Assembly: GCF_009905375.1 (NCBI RefSeq) | Contig: NW_027418170.1 | Span: 50,390-114,389, forward strand | Direction: 5' to 3' | DNA: 64,000 nt | From: Apium graveolens | Taxonomy: Eukaryota > Streptophyta > Magnoliopsida > Apiales > Apiaceae | Shown here: in pieces, positions 10,141 through 22,326 of the stretch | How the letters are laid out: each line of letters starts with the position of its first letter | Numbering within the stretch: position 1 is the first letter of the stretch | Notes under the pieces: generated by a model | Database searches by the model: none | What the model was told of the DNA's origin: nothing | Seen by the model: only the letters and a program-made list of their open reading frames with translations | Position numbers and translations under genes: made by a program

Positions 10141-11012
10141 CATTTGTCAAATATTTTCTAACACTTAAAAAACTTTTAAGCTTTCAGTACTTTTTTACAG
10201 GTTTAGTATTTTTACTTCTTATGTAATTTGTTTGTCTTATATATTTTAAAATTCTTTCTATCTCTATTGTTATATGCTTTAATTTTTATGTTCTATATTT
10301 TTATTACTTGTATAATGTTCTGTATTTTTAATAAATTAAATTTCTTTAAATATATAATTTAATTTTGTTTAACATCATTTTTGGGTTCTATATATTATTT
10401 TTTGTTCTCTAATTGTGTTTTTTGCAACTTATTTATATTTTGTAATGAAATTAAAAATGTTAAGTGTATGTTTAATATTACATATCACTATTGAAATTTA
10501 ATGTGTAAGGTAAATTTCTTGGAGTTTGAATTTTCAATATTTTTTAATACTTTAAATAACTTTTAAACATTTTATATTTTTTCACATTTTCTATATTTTG
10601 ATATGTGTTGTAATTCTTTGAATTATGTACTTCCTTTCGTTTTTCTATTTATTATATGCTCTATTTTTCATGTTCAATATTTTATACATTGTATTTTACG
10701 TAATGTATTTGAAATAAAGTAAAATATAAAAAAATATATGATTTAAGTTTGTAAGCATTCATTTTAGCGTTTATATATTATTTTATGTTGTATAATTGTT
10801 TTTTGTGTAAAATATTTATATATGTGTTCAATATAATTTTAATACAATTATTAAAGTTTAATGTGTTAGGTAAAATTTTAAATCTATGGAATGCACAATA
10901 AGAACAAAACAGAATATAAATAGAGAATGAATTAAAGAAAGAAATGATGAGTTAGAGAACAAACCTTCATGATTGTGGGTGAGTTACTAGGTTACCATTA
11001 AAATTGGGTTAT
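10141..11012. repeat. AT-rich region with diverged internal repeat
   Basis: No gene. Two diverged segments of a few hundred bases (starting near 10340 and 10720) share phrases such as tatatgattta and tttatatattattttatg and a common tail before aatttaatgtgtaagg. The region is conserved across all four units. Confidence 0.5.
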
Positions 11013-11017
11013 GGTTA

Positions 11018-11046
11018 AACCTTCATCAATCATCTAGATGAAGGTT
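11018..11046. repeat. Perfect 10-bp stem hairpin (copy 1)
   Basis: aaccttcatc at 11018-11027 pairs with gatgaaggtt at 11037-11046 around a 9-base loop. The hairpin opens the gaaggttcata element and is kept at 21706-21734 and the matching places in copies 3 and 4. Confidence 0.7.
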
Positions 11047-11368
11047 CATAGAACCCAATAACTTTTATTAATAACCAATTGTTATTTTGAATAAATTAAT
11101 AACCACATGTTAATAACAAATTTTAGAGGAAGGTTCATACAAACTAGTAACATTTAATATTAACCACACGCTATGAACTAATTGTACTTTTTTTTTTCTT
11201 AAGGAACTCATTTCTCTATTTTTTATCTTTTTATTATTTTTTAAATTTTGAAAAATTATTCCTTTATAGGCATGATGAAAACATATCTAAAATAAAATTC
11301 TTCGTGCGCTGCTTTTGGGAAGTACATCTCCTGCAAGTGACAAATCCTATTGTGAACATGGGTTCATC
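11047..11368. repeat. gaaggttcata element and block C remnant at unit junction
   Basis: Second gaaggttcata-type element of the unit, followed from about 11300 by a remnant of the last block C exon (cttttgggaagtacatctcc) that ends at the ctcta junction with copy 2. Confidence 0.6.
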
Positions 11369-11714
11369 CTCTAGAAATATGTTGTAAATTTTTTTAAAAA
11401 AAAAATAAAAAAGGAGACAAAAATCTAAATTCAAAGTGTAGTCCAGTCCAGAAACCTACCTCAATTTTTGTCCAACCCCACAACCTACCCCATACGGGTC
11501 TAAATTGAGCTATTTCATGAATATTCAAAAATGGATAACAAAGACAAAAGTTCAAAAAAATTCATGTCAGAAGAAATTGATGTATTAGTATATAACTAAT
11601 AGAGGCTCTCAAGGATAGTTGCACATCCTCTGAGAGAGCCTTAATCAACTTTTATCGATTAATATAAAAATTGTTCTTCATTATTCAGTACCTAATTCGA
11701 TATAATAATCATTA
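11369..11714. other. Block A leader, no gene
   Basis: Non-coding start of block A, shared with 31340-31682 and 45075-45421. Contains a short A-rich run and a palindromic-looking stretch (ctctcaagg to cctctgagagag, 11606-11640). It may be the leader of the copia-type gag. Confidence 0.45.
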
Positions 11715-12995
11715 ATGGAAGATAAAAAGAACTCAAGAAAATCTTCCACCACCACTAGCAACAAACCAAATCAACCATAATATGAACATATATGAATCCA
11801 TCAAATTTCTAATCTTGAAGATTAATGAATATCCTTTCCTGAAAGTCAAGATGGCCATATGTTTGGAGGCAACAAATCCTGAATACTTGAACATGATGTA
11901 TGATGGACCTCATAGGCCCATGAAACTAGTTGTTGTTATTCTTGACGAAGAAAAAAATATGGTTAAAAAGGATAAAAAGGATTACTATCGTGGGGATCTT
12001 TAATCTATTATGAAAAATATAAAACTTGGACATCTTTTGCATAACAGTCTAGACAGTATGATATCCAATGGGGTGATTGGATGCAAAAAAGCCAAGGAAA
12101 TTTGAGACACTTTAGAGGCTAAGTGTCAAGGCACAACTGCTATCAAGAAGAATGGAAGGACAATACTCACTCACGAGTATGATCACTTTGACTCAAAAGT
12201 TGATGAGTCTTTGACTGAAATCTATGATATATTTCGGAAATTGTTGAATGATTTATCACTTGTTGATAAAAAGTAAGATCCAAAAGATTCGAACTTGAAG
12301 TTTCTTCTTGTACTCCCTGAAAAGTGGGACTTGAAAGTTATATCAATAAGGGATAACTATGTTCTTGAAGATACATCTCTAGATGAGATATATATAGAAT
12401 GTTGAAAACTCGTGAACTGAAGATCGAGCAGGAAAACAAGTGAAAAGGGCGAAGGACAAGACATGCTACTCCCACGTTTAAAGAAAATCCAAGAGAGAAA
12501 TCTGTAAGAAAGAACCATTTCGAAACGAAAGGCCATGATTGCAAAGTCTGATACCGAGTCATCAAATACTGATGATGACTCAAACTCTAATAATTATTCA
12601 GACACTAAAAGGGATCATGATAACGATGAAAATATCCTACAGATGGCTGCTCTCTTAGTTAAAAGCTTTATAAATCTGGGCTATGAGGATTTCAAGAAAG
12701 AAAAGAGTTTTTCAGAAAAGGCTATAGTTCCTCAGACTCTGATAATAGGAATTACAGAAAAATTATGGGAAGAAGTCAAGGACTGGGAAAATTACGAAGT
12801 CAAAGATCAAGTTTTGTAATGAAGATGGAGTTGGAGACTTTGCAGCATATTATAGAAAACTAAAAGATAAGAAGAAGCAAGCCTTGATCATCAGGAATAA
12901 GAATTGGGATGATATATTAGAATATGTACAAAATATGTTATCAAGGAAATTGCTGATAGTAAACTTGATGCTACCGAGATGAAGGAACCTCAAAC
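11715..12995 (+). pseudogene. Copia-type gag relic with UBN2 domain (copy 2)
   Basis: ATG at 11715, but an indel in the A-run shifts the frame early. Open segments include 11782-12003 (KMAICLEATNPEYLNMMYDG), a middle part with KCQGTTAIKKNGRTILT and SLTEIYDIFRKLLNDLSLVD (12120-12270), and 12535-12819. This is the order of the UBN2/gag domain of SIRE- or Tork-like copia elements. Near 12820-12900 a zinc knuckle is recognisable only as DFAAYYRK with KNWDD after it; the cysteines are lost. Several stops make it inactive. Its strand is opposite to the SIRE-like pol in block E. Confidence 0.75.
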
Positions 12996-12999
12996 TACT

Positions 13000-13800
13000 C
13001 ACTACTAAAAATAGTAGATACAACATTGATGCTTAAACATCGGCATGTAATGCACCCGATATTAAAAGTCTGTTTGACATCCGTTTATAAATAAGCGATG
13101 TTGAATAGAAATGCTGATATCGATTTCCCATACTAGCCGTTTTCTATGATCAAAAATGAAAAAGGCCAAATATATGCTTCAAACTTTGACATCGGCTGAT
13201 TTTTTTAACCCTTTTAATGGCTACTTTTAAAAAAATAAAAAATGACTTATCCTTTTTACCCTCAGTTTCAGTACACTTTCCCCCTTTAATTTTAACAAAT
13301 TATTTCCCCTTTTTATTCCCCCTTTTCCAAAATATCTCTCACCTCTTTCCCCTCTTTCTCTCTGCTAGCCTCATCTTTCTCACCGTCTCTTTCTCGTCTT
13401 TCTCACCTTTCATCTCTTTCATCACTCATATCTCTCTCATCTCTCCCCTCTTTCTCTCATATCTTAAAAATCTCAGTCATGTCTCATCTTTTTCTCTCCT
13501 TTCTCATAAACCTTAATTTAATCCCCGATTCAAATTCAAACTTTGGAGCTTCAAATTGAGCTTCAACCTAGTAAGATATACTTAAGTAGAATTTTTGGAG
13601 CTTGAAATGAGCTTTGGAACTTTAAGGTTTTGGAGCTTGGAGCTTTTCTGGAGGTATATACTCATTTTTATATATTTTCTTTTTATGCATGTATATAAGA
13701 AATGTCATGCTTATTTTTTTGGGGGTTTTGGAGAAACTCGGAATATAAGTAAACTTCGTGTGTTATTACGTTAATACATAGTACTTTCGAGTGGGTTGTC
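13000..13800 (+). mobile_element. 5' fragment of a second CACTA element (copy 2)
   Basis: Begins CACTACTAAAAATAG, a common CACTA terminus, directly after the gag relic. The next 200 bp repeat gacatcgg/catcggc-type motifs like subterminal repeats. A pyrimidine-rich leader (13260-13510) and a ggagcttg-rich exon-like stretch ending in a GT donor near 13652 resemble the 5' untranslated region of a transposase gene. No right terminus is found; the fragment merges into gene-family sequence near 13800. In copies 3 and 4 the terminus is mutated to CAATAC. Confidence 0.55.
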
Positions 13801-14650
13801 ATGTATACACTAAAAAATAAAAATCACACCTCACAATAGACCCACTTATACTATATACTTTTGCATTTATGTTAAATGTTTGCATAAGAAAAGTTAAAAA
13901 ATTACAAAGAAAGCTTACACGCCTAGATTGCTGAAGAGGAGAAAGAGAAGGGACTTGGAGCATTGATAAAGAGGACAAAGATAACGAACTTCAGAATTTT
14001 CATCATTTTTTGTGGAACTTGTTGCAAATAACAAGAAAAAAATAATTCATGTCCAAATGTCTCGTAAGTAAGGTCACACATAAATATAAAATAAATTTAA
14101 CAAGATAATTAAACAAATATGAACATAAATATAAATAATATGTGGGCTTCCTATCTATAATTTTTTGTTTTTTTAATGTATCATGCATATTATTTATGAG
14201 GAACAAAAAATATAATATAAATATAACTGAATTTGTTTTTCTTACCTTGACATATAATGTTGAAAAGGATAATTCTTGAAATGGAGGTCATGTAAAAACA
14301 AATACAAGTGACATTTCATGTCAACCTACATACATATGTACAAGAAAAATAGGATACTTATTCTAGTGTTTTAATATTTATATATAATTTGTGGAAAAAA
14401 CGCATAAGAAAGGAAATTGAAGAAATTCAAATTATTACCTTAACCTTGGTAAACAACATCAATTCATGATAACCACCAAATGTTGTTAACCAAAATACTC
14501 TTTTATAGAAAATACAAATAACACCAATTTATTATTTCAGAGCGATGTACTAGTTGCTTATATTAGGGTTTTACCTACCTTTTTTATATCCTCTATTTTG
14601 TAGGGCCCAATTATGTATCACTGATTTTAATGGGCCTCATATAGTTTAAA
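13801..14650 (-). pseudogene. Partial copy b1 of the split minus-strand gene (copy 2)
   Basis: Same structure as 3481-4200: exon 3 near 13918-14066, exon 2 near 14248-14327 with a GTAAG donor, exon 1 ending near 14441, then a telo-box complement near 14565 and GGGCCC near 14604. Exon 3 is followed on the minus strand by a GTAAGC donor at the start of block B. No glycine-rich exon is present, so it cannot make the full product. Confidence 0.55.
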
Positions 14651-15231
14651 TTGTTTTTTGTTATAGTATCCTATTCATATTACAAATTTCGAATTTTTTT
14701 ACTTTTTATAAAAATATGATCTAACAAAGTGTGCTCAGTATTATATAAATTAATTGGATGTACATTTACAAGCCTATAGGTATACAAGTATTAATCTAAT
14801 TTATTTTGTATTATGAATAAAATGAGATTCTAAAAATCAAGTGGTAAGCATTGTATAAAAAATTTAACTTAAAAATGATATTTTCTCCAAAATTTTAAAT
14901 TTTATTAAGTGAGATTATATATAAATTCCCCACTTACCTCAACTAACAATAATATAAGTACTACTACAATCCTAACTAATAATAATAGAAGTACTATTAC
15001 AATAGATTTAAGTCTAAAATACCTCTCAGTATAACGCACAAATTTATTGTCACATAAAATTAATATTTACATAAAAACATTTAATAAAATTAAATTTTTA
15101 GAGGTATAAGATAGGATACTAAATGTTTGACAAACAAGTTATACGTATGAGAAAAATGATACAATTTTTAAAAATATTTACTAATTGCTTTGTTAATTTA
15201 ACATAGAAATTAAAATGAATGATAAAATGAA
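14651..15231. other. AT-rich flank of b1 (copy 2)
   Basis: Homologous to 4201-4794; no gene seen. Confidence 0.45.
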
Positions 15232-15690
15232 TTTCTCGCACCAATTCGAGATCCTACAAAAATTCAGCTATGTCGGTCATCGTAAGGAAATGGGGAGATT
15301 GAAGCCACAACTATGATTTTTTTCGATGGAATCAAAAAGTGGTTGGGAGAAGCCAAAGATTTATGTGCCGAAAATTTGTGATGGGTCTTTTGGACTTATC
15401 TAAAAATGCCAAGATCATCCACGAGCGAAATGCCTTTCAGATTAGCTTGTCGAACTCATGCTCTTCTCGTGGTTGAAATAGGTCTAGACACTTTCCACAC
15501 CGAAGTGTTTGATTTGGAAAGCAATAAAGTTGGCCTAAGAGCTAATGTAGACCTTCTTGAAGAAGAAAGTGAAGTAGTCCACCAGAAAAACCTAAAATAC
15601 GAACTTCCGGGAGCCCATTATTATGATTGAGGTGTAAAAAAGCACAATTTCTTTTTCAGTTACCCAGTGGGAGGAAGTTAGCAATGTCAA
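15232..15690 (+). pseudogene. Ty3/gypsy integrase fragment b1 (copy 2)
   Basis: Same fragment as 4795-5243. The frame 15406-15630 shows PRSSTSEMPFRLACRT and LRANVDLLEEESEV, then a stop replaces the serine after YYD. Broken upstream. Confidence 0.78.
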
Positions 15691-16590
15691 TGCCCGTTAA
15701 ACAAGGAAAACTTCATCCAAATACAAACCAATATTAGAATACAAACTACTAACCAATAAGAGCTACATGTTTAGTCTCTTTCTCTCTCATCCATGTGCAT
15801 TATGTGTTCATGTATATATTTTCTGAATCATTTTTAATTTGATTTTTCCCATTAATCGTTAACTTAATATATAAAAATAATTTTACCATATTTTTCTCCA
15901 TCTCCCGCTCAACAATTTGCATAGCATATTTGCTATATTTTGAAGAGAAATCATTATTTAAGCTTACCTGGATCACTAAGCTGAAATCAATACTATTTCA
16001 GGAACCGGTAGATTTTGGTGATTCTCGTAAGCATAATTAATGATTTATTGCCGAAATATATCAAATATGGTATTCATACTGATTATTGGAGGATGTAAAA
16101 AGAGTTCACCGGTAACGGGAAAAATTCAATTAAAAATAGAGCGAATAAGGTGGAGTTGTGTGTTGGGTGGTGAAGTTTGTATTTTAATATAGTATTGGAT
16201 TAAGACTATATATATATATATTAGTTTGTATTAGATTAAGACTATATAGATATATATGTATATAAAGATGAAGGTTCATAAAACCTATTAACTTTTAATA
16301 ACAACCACGTGTTAGTAACTAATTCTAGAGGAAGTTTAATAAAACCTAGTAACTTCTAATAATAACGAGTGGTTTGGTTGTACTTTTTTTGTTCTTTTTC
16401 TTACAGAACTCTTACTCATATCTCTATTTTTATCCTTTTATTATATTTTAAATATCATAAAACTTTTCTTTTACAAAGATTATGAACACATATTAAAATA
16501 TATTTTATATTTTTAAAATGATTTACCGCCTTTTCACTTTTTTACATAACAATACCTTTTTAAAGGACAATAGTATTTCTTAGCCAACAT
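15691..16590. repeat. Spacer with AT microsatellite and gaaggttcata element (copy 2)
   Basis: Homologous to 5244-6160; no gene seen. AT run near 16210-16225. Confidence 0.5.
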
Positions 16591-16850
16591 GAAGAAACAA
16601 TCAAATTCAAATTATTACCTTAATCTTGTTAAATAACATCAATTCATGATAACCTCAAAATCTTGTTGGAGAACGAAAATACTCTTTCATACCAAAATAC
16701 TCTTTCATAGAAAATAAAAATAACCCCAAATTATTATTTTCTAACCATGTATAAGTTCATTTCTCATATTAGGGTTTTACCTACCTTTTTTATATCCTAT
16801 ATTTTATAGGACCCAATTGTGTATGATGGGTTTTAATGTGCGGAATACAG
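16591..16850 (-). pseudogene. Partial copy b2 of the split gene, exon 1 and promoter (copy 2)
   Basis: As 6161-6420: minus-strand YHELMLF with a GT donor near 16617, a telo-box complement near 16770 and a degraded site II element (gacccaatt) near 16808. Confidence 0.5.
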
Positions 16851-17435
16851 TTTAAATTGTTTCTCTATTTTAGTATCAATTTCTTATTATAAATTTCAAA
16901 TTCTTTTCCTTCTATAAAAATAAGATCTAACAAAGTGTGCTCCATGTATTATATAAATTAATTCGATGTATATTTACAAGCGAATAGGTAAAGAAGTATT
17001 ACTCTAATTTATTTTGTATTGTAAACAAAATGAGATTCTAAAAATCAAGTGGTAGCATTGTATAAAAATTTAACTTAAAATGATATTTTCTCGAAAATTT
17101 TAATTTTTTTAGTGATATTATTTATAAAATCCCCACTAACCTCAACTAGCACTAATAGAAGTACTACTACAACCCTAACTAACAATAATATAAGCACTAC
17201 TACAATAGATTCAAGTCTAAAAAACCTCTCACTATAATGCACATATTTATTGTCATATACAAATTAATATTTATTTTATAACAACGTTTAATCAAATTAA
17301 ATTTTTAGAGGTATAAGATACAATACAAAAATTTTGAGAGACAAGTTATACATTTGAGAAAAATGATACAGCTTTTAAAAAACTTTACTAATTGCTTTAT
17401 TTATTTAATCATTGGAATTAAAAGGAATGATAAAA
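16851..17435. other. AT-rich flank of b2 (copy 2)
   Basis: Homologous to 6421-7015; no gene seen. Confidence 0.4.
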
Positions 17436-18055
17436 TGAATTTCTTGGACCAATTCGAGATCCAACAAAAATTCAGCTCTCTGGGTCATCCTCAAGGCAAT
17501 GAGGTGAATCAAGAAACAAATAAGATTATTTTTTATGGAATCAAAGAGAGGTTGGGCGAAGCCAAAGATTTATCGGGTGAAGAATTGTGATGGGTCTTGT
17601 GGGCTTATCGGATAACCCCAAGACCATCCACGATCGAAATACTTTTTAGATTATCAACTTACCGAACCGAAGTGTTTAATTTGTAAAGCAACGAAGTTGG
17701 CCTAATAGCCAATATAGACCTTCTTGAAGAAGAAAGCGAAGTAGCTCGCCATAAAAACCTCAAATACCAACTTCAGGAAACCCAGTATTATGATTAGTGT
17801 GTAAAGGAGCACACTTTCTTTGTCGATTACCTAGTGGTGAGGAAGTTAGCAATTTCAATGTCTGCTATGCAAGGAAAACTTCAGGCAAATTGGAGAGACC
17901 CTTACTTTGTAGCAGAAGTCATAAGGCCGGGAACGTATAAGCTAAAGACTTTGGAATGCAAACCTATTAAAAATACTTGGTACACTTCCAGATTCCGCAA
18001 ATTTTTCTATTATACCTCTCTAAAGCCTTCCTGTTTATTTATTTTGGATTATTAA
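17436..18055 (+). pseudogene. Ty3/gypsy integrase fragment b2 (copy 2)
   Basis: Frames 17354-17590 (KIIFYGIKERLGEAKDL) and 17834-18055 (MQGKLQANWRDPYFVAEVI, RPGTYKLKTLE) carry the integrase core end and GPY/F domain; the region between is shifted and has stops. Confidence 0.82.
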
Positions 18056-18379
18056 ATTTAGTCATTTACTTTAGTAATGCTATTTGAATCTCCTAATGGC
18101 GAAGCATGTATGACATTATATGAATTTCCAATTTTAATGAAATTTATATGTTTTTCCCTTTTTATTCTCAATTTATGATTATATCCCAAAGTCCATGAAT
18201 GGTATATATATGAGGGGTAAGTACATTTGAAGGAAGATGGAGATTCTGGAGGGATATAGGGAGCCCCGAAGAGGTGACCGTAACCGGCTATCAAGCCACT
18301 ACGAATACTCCCGAAATGAATTAAATGGTTAATGATAAGAAGGAAACGGATTGAGGCTTGGAAAGGCGAAGAGTTAGAT
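18056..18379. other. Spacer between gypsy integrase and gag (copy 2)
   Basis: Homologous to 7638-7955. The 165-codon minus-strand frame crossing it is not conserved and is judged a shadow. Confidence 0.4.
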
Positions 18380-19415
18380 AATTGACTGGGTTTACACCAC
18401 TTAATGCGCTGATTTCCAAAATTTTCCACTAAATAAAAGGCAACCCAGTTTTCTTCCCACCAGCTAAAATTAAGATGGCCAACCACAAGAAGAATTCCGA
18501 TATGTATTGTTACTACCAAGAATATAATGAGCAAAATAGTGATGAATATTTTCACTTGAAGAAGCTGATTAAAAAAATGATCAAGGCTGAAGAACTCAAT
18601 GAATTTCTAAGAGACTCGAAGGATGAGTTGGGGCCGAATGAGACAAGGAACACAGAGCCAAAAATGAGATATCAGGGAGAGGTGAAGATAAATTCGGGAA
18701 GCAATACCCTTTGAGTTGACAGTAAAAATTTCAAGAAAAGGTACGCTCGTCAAGTTTATAATTTATACTAGTTCAGGCCTTCTAGATAGACTATGTCGCT
18801 CTCCTTCAAGAAAGAGGACTACAAGGATGTCATATAACCTTATGAAGATCCGCTGATAATCCACCATGTCATCGGGGAAATAATATATGGAAAGTGTTAT
18901 TAGATGAAGGGAGTTTGTCTAATATCTTATTTCATCGGACGTATAGCAAAAAGAACCTAGCTGGACTACAGGTGGAGCCATGCCATGAGGTACCTCTTGA
19001 GGCCTTCGACGGACTGCATATACCTTGTGAATGTACGATTACTTTACATATTAGTACCAATAAAATGTCATATATATAAAATTCTACATCGTAAAATAAG
19101 TAAAATTCTACATCGTAAGATTCTAAAATCCCCTATAACGCACTCCTAGGAGAACCATTATTTTTGGCCTTCCAAGCTATTGCGTCAATCCCCAATCTCA
19201 AGATGTAGTACCCAACTGAGAAGGGTGTCGGGGAAATGAGAGAAGACCAAGGGACAACAAGAATTATCATGCTTAAAAATCTCGACAAAGATCAAGATTA
19301 TGAAGAGAATGACACCGGTGGTAAAAGCAAGCATTCGGAGGCCAAACGCAATGGAAATAAACAATTGTTAAACATTGAACTAGAAAAACTCTAGGCTGAC
19401 CTATCTTGCACAATT
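18380..19415 (+). pseudogene. Ty3/gypsy gag-protease relic (copy 2)
   Basis: Gag tail near 18400, zinc-knuckle region with FHLKKLIKKMIKAEELNEFL (18550-18610), protease LDEGSLSNILF near 18900, then the linker with EKGVGEMRE near 19220. The protease has D-E-G where D-(G/S)-G is expected. Reverse transcriptase is absent. Confidence 0.75.
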
Positions 19416-19730
19416 GTGGAGCCCACCACCGAAGGGGAGTAAGTTAAAGTATATGTTAGATATTCCACTAATGATTTTCCAATATTGCTTGGCAAGCATA
19501 ATTGTATGGAAGTTTCTCAAACTCCTAACTCATAGACCACCACTATATTGACATTTCAAGATATTTTCATGGTTTATCAATTCAATTTCTTCAACCCCCG
19601 GGATATCACATATGAGTGTTCAATTATCAGCACAAGTATTAAGACTAAAGAACACAGTAGACTTAACATAATGGACTACTTGTCAAGACAAACGCTCACA
19701 CCTCTATAAAATACACTTCATATTCCTTCC
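19416..19730 (+). other. Unassigned stretch after gypsy protease (copy 2)
   Basis: Homologous to 9011-9320, here with stops; no domain recognised. Confidence 0.3.
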
Positions 19731-19732
19731 GT

Positions 19733-20560
19733 CTACAGTCGTTGCTTGAAAAAGAAAAAATAATCATCACCAAATAACACATGGGAGATACTTGGAGCTC
19801 CTCTAACAACCTTAACTCCATGAAACAAACATGTTTCTTCTAACTTTCTAATGATAGATTTAAACCTTCCGCGCATAGAATATACAAGTAGGGAGAGATT
19901 GGATCTCCATGTCGAAGTCACCGTTGCGGATGCATATCAACAAAAATTCCACTACTGTGTACAAAACTATATGAGAATTTCAAAACACATATCATAATCC
20001 TAGAAATCCAGGCTCAGTGCAAACCAAATTTATGCAACATTTGTTTAATAAATCTTTATTCCAAACTATCTTATGCCTTAAAAATATCAATTTTTAAACC
20101 AACCACATCCTTTTTTCCCTATGACTTCAAATGCAATCATTTCATTATAAGTTAATAGCATCCGTTCATTAAAAGCACTTTGATTGTTAAACATTATCGA
20201 GTTTAAACATCATTTAAATTTATTCTCCAGCACCTTAGATAATATACGCATCAGAAGAGAGATAGGTCGAATATCTAAATAAGATGTATAAGCATAAGAT
20301 TTAGTTCCCTTGGCCCATGTTCTCATGTTCTGTATCAAAGAAAGTCCCACAAAATTGAACAACATATCTTCTAACAATATTCCAATAAGTTTGAAAAATT
20401 TCGGCTTCAACCCATGTGGACCCGGTGACTTATCTTGATGCATGACAAAGTCTATAATTTTTGGATCTCAACCTCTAATATATTTCTTGCCATCTACAAA
20501 CCCATATTCTATGTTAAATGCAGTAAAAATAGATATTTCTTCCATTAATTGTCATTTGCC
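19733..20560 (-). pseudogene. LINE reverse transcriptase relic (copy 2)
   Basis: Fingers part 20443-20210 (MHQDKSPGPHG, DIRPISL) and palm part 19921-19733 (RKLEETCLFHGVKVVRGAP, SHVLFGDD). Same decay pattern as copy 1, plus a small deletion after RPISL. Confidence 0.85.
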
Positions 20561-21700
20561 AAATATTTTCTAACACTTAAAAAACTTTTAAGCATTCACT
20601 ACGTTTTTATAGGTTTAGTATTTTTACTTCTTATGTAATTTGTTTGTCTTATATATTTTATAATTCTTTCTATCTCTATTGTTATATGCTTTAATTTTTA
20701 TGTTCTATATTTTTATAAATTGTATAATGTTCTGTATTTTTAATAAATTAAATTTCTATAAATATATGATTTAATTTTGTTTAACATCATTTTTTGGTCG
20801 TATATATTATTTTGTGTTCTCTAATAGTGTTTTTTGTAACTTATTTATATTTTGTAATGAAATTAAAAATTTTTAGTGTATGTTTAATATTACATATCAC
20901 TATTGAAATTTAATGTGTAAGGTAAATTTTTTGGAGTTTGAATTTTCAATATTTTTTAATACTTTAAATAACTTTTAAACATTTTATATTTTTTCACATT
21001 TTCTATATTTTGATATGTGTTGTAATTCTTTGAATTATGTACTTCCTTCCATTTTTCTATTATTATATACTCTATTTTTCATATTCTATATTTTATACAT
21101 TGTATTTTATGTAATGTATTTGAAATAAAGTAAAATTTAAATAAATATATGATTTAAGTTTCTAAGCATTCATTTTAGCGTTTATATATTATTTTATGTT
21201 CTATAGTTGTTTTTTGTGTAAAATATTTATATATGTGTTCAATATAATTTTAATACAATTATTAAAGTTTAATGTGTAAGGTAATAGTTTTTGGAGCTTG
21301 TATTTAAATTTTAACTTTTTTCTATTGCATTGGTATTTTTTTTGATTTTAGGCAGAAGTTCCACACTAAATTAATGAGGATTAAATAATTTACGCAAGTA
21401 TATTTTATTTTGTTAAATGATATTATCTTGTTAAAGTAGTAATTGTATCCTATGTATAAAAATTGATCACTTAACCAAAACCAAAGAAAAGTAGAGTTAT
21501 AATAGAGACTTGGTAACTGGACAATACAATAGGTGTATAAAACATAATCATGTTTATATAAAATTTTAAATCTAAGGAATGCACACTAAGAACAAAACAT
21601 AATATAAATAGAGAATGAATTAAACAAAGAAATGATGAGTTAGAGAACAAACCTTCATGATTGTGGGTGAGTTACTAGGTTACCATTAAAATTGGGTTAT
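20561..21700. repeat. AT-rich region with diverged internal repeat (copy 2)
   Basis: Homologous to 10141-11012, with an extra 275 bp at 21286-21560. No gene seen. Confidence 0.5.
21286..21560. other. 275-bp segment present in copies 2 and 4 only
   Basis: Between aatgtgtaaggtaa and aaattttaaatct. Copies 1 (near 10870) and 3 (near 40700) join these flanks directly. The shared taa at the edges fits a microhomology deletion in the 1/3 lineage; no transposon ends are seen. Confidence 0.7.
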
Positions 21701-21705
21701 GGTTA

Positions 21706-21734
21706 AACCTTCATCAATCATCTAGATGAAGGTT
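21706..21734. repeat. 10-bp stem hairpin (copy 2)
   Basis: Same hairpin as 11018-11046, with arms aaccttcatc and gatgaaggtt. Confidence 0.7.
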
Positions 21735-22281
21735 CATAGAACCTATTATCTTTTATTAATAACCAGTTTTTTATGAATAAATTAATAACCACTTGTATTA
21801 ATAACTAATTTTAGAGGAAGGTTCATACAAATTAGTAACTTTTAATATTAACCACACCTATTAACTAATTGTACTTTTTTGTTCTTTTTCTTAAGGAACT
21901 CATTTCTCTATTCTTTATCTTTTTATTATTTTTAAATTTTGAAAAATTATTCCTTTATACAGATGATGAACATATATCTAAAATATATATTATATTTTAA
22001 AAATAATTTACAACTTTTCCACTTTTTTACATAACAATACCTTTTTACATAACAATAGTATTTTATAGGGAACATGATTCATGATTATACAATACTAAAT
22101 CAAAACATAATTATTTAATAAAACATTATGTTTTACACAATATTTTCTTCTCACAAAATACATGCATACAATTCTTGGCTGAATATAATTTTTTTAAAGG
22201 AGACAATTTTTTAGAAATGATAAAAAAATTGACATCTAGAGTAGTTTTATCTAGTTAATAGGTTACCAACTTACATACACA

Positions 22282-22283
<2 letters not shown>

Positions 22284-22326
<43 letters not shown>

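Larger units (their letters stand above)
1..11368. repeat. Tandem segmental duplication unit, copy 1 (truncated at left)
   Basis: This stretch shares block order and near-identical sequence with 11369-31339, 31340-45074 and 45075-64000. It begins inside block A, which is cut at 213 and resumes after a CACTA element at 3481 with block B. Block B runs to about 11300 and is followed by a short piece of block C. At 11369-11373 block C jumps straight to the next block A through a shared ctcta. Compared with copy 2, about 8.2 kb (C, E and D blocks) is missing. The relationship is read directly from the sequence; the order of events is inferred. Confidence 0.9.

Noticed and set aside
13217..13516. 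99-codon frame rich in Ser, Phe and Leu (also 33001-33336)
   Set aside because: Produced by a pyrimidine-rich leader of C and T runs; no conserved frame between copies and no domain.
18058..18555. 165-codon minus-strand frame over the gypsy spacer and gag
   Set aside because: Antisense to the gag relic, split differently in each copy, low-complexity start; a shadow.
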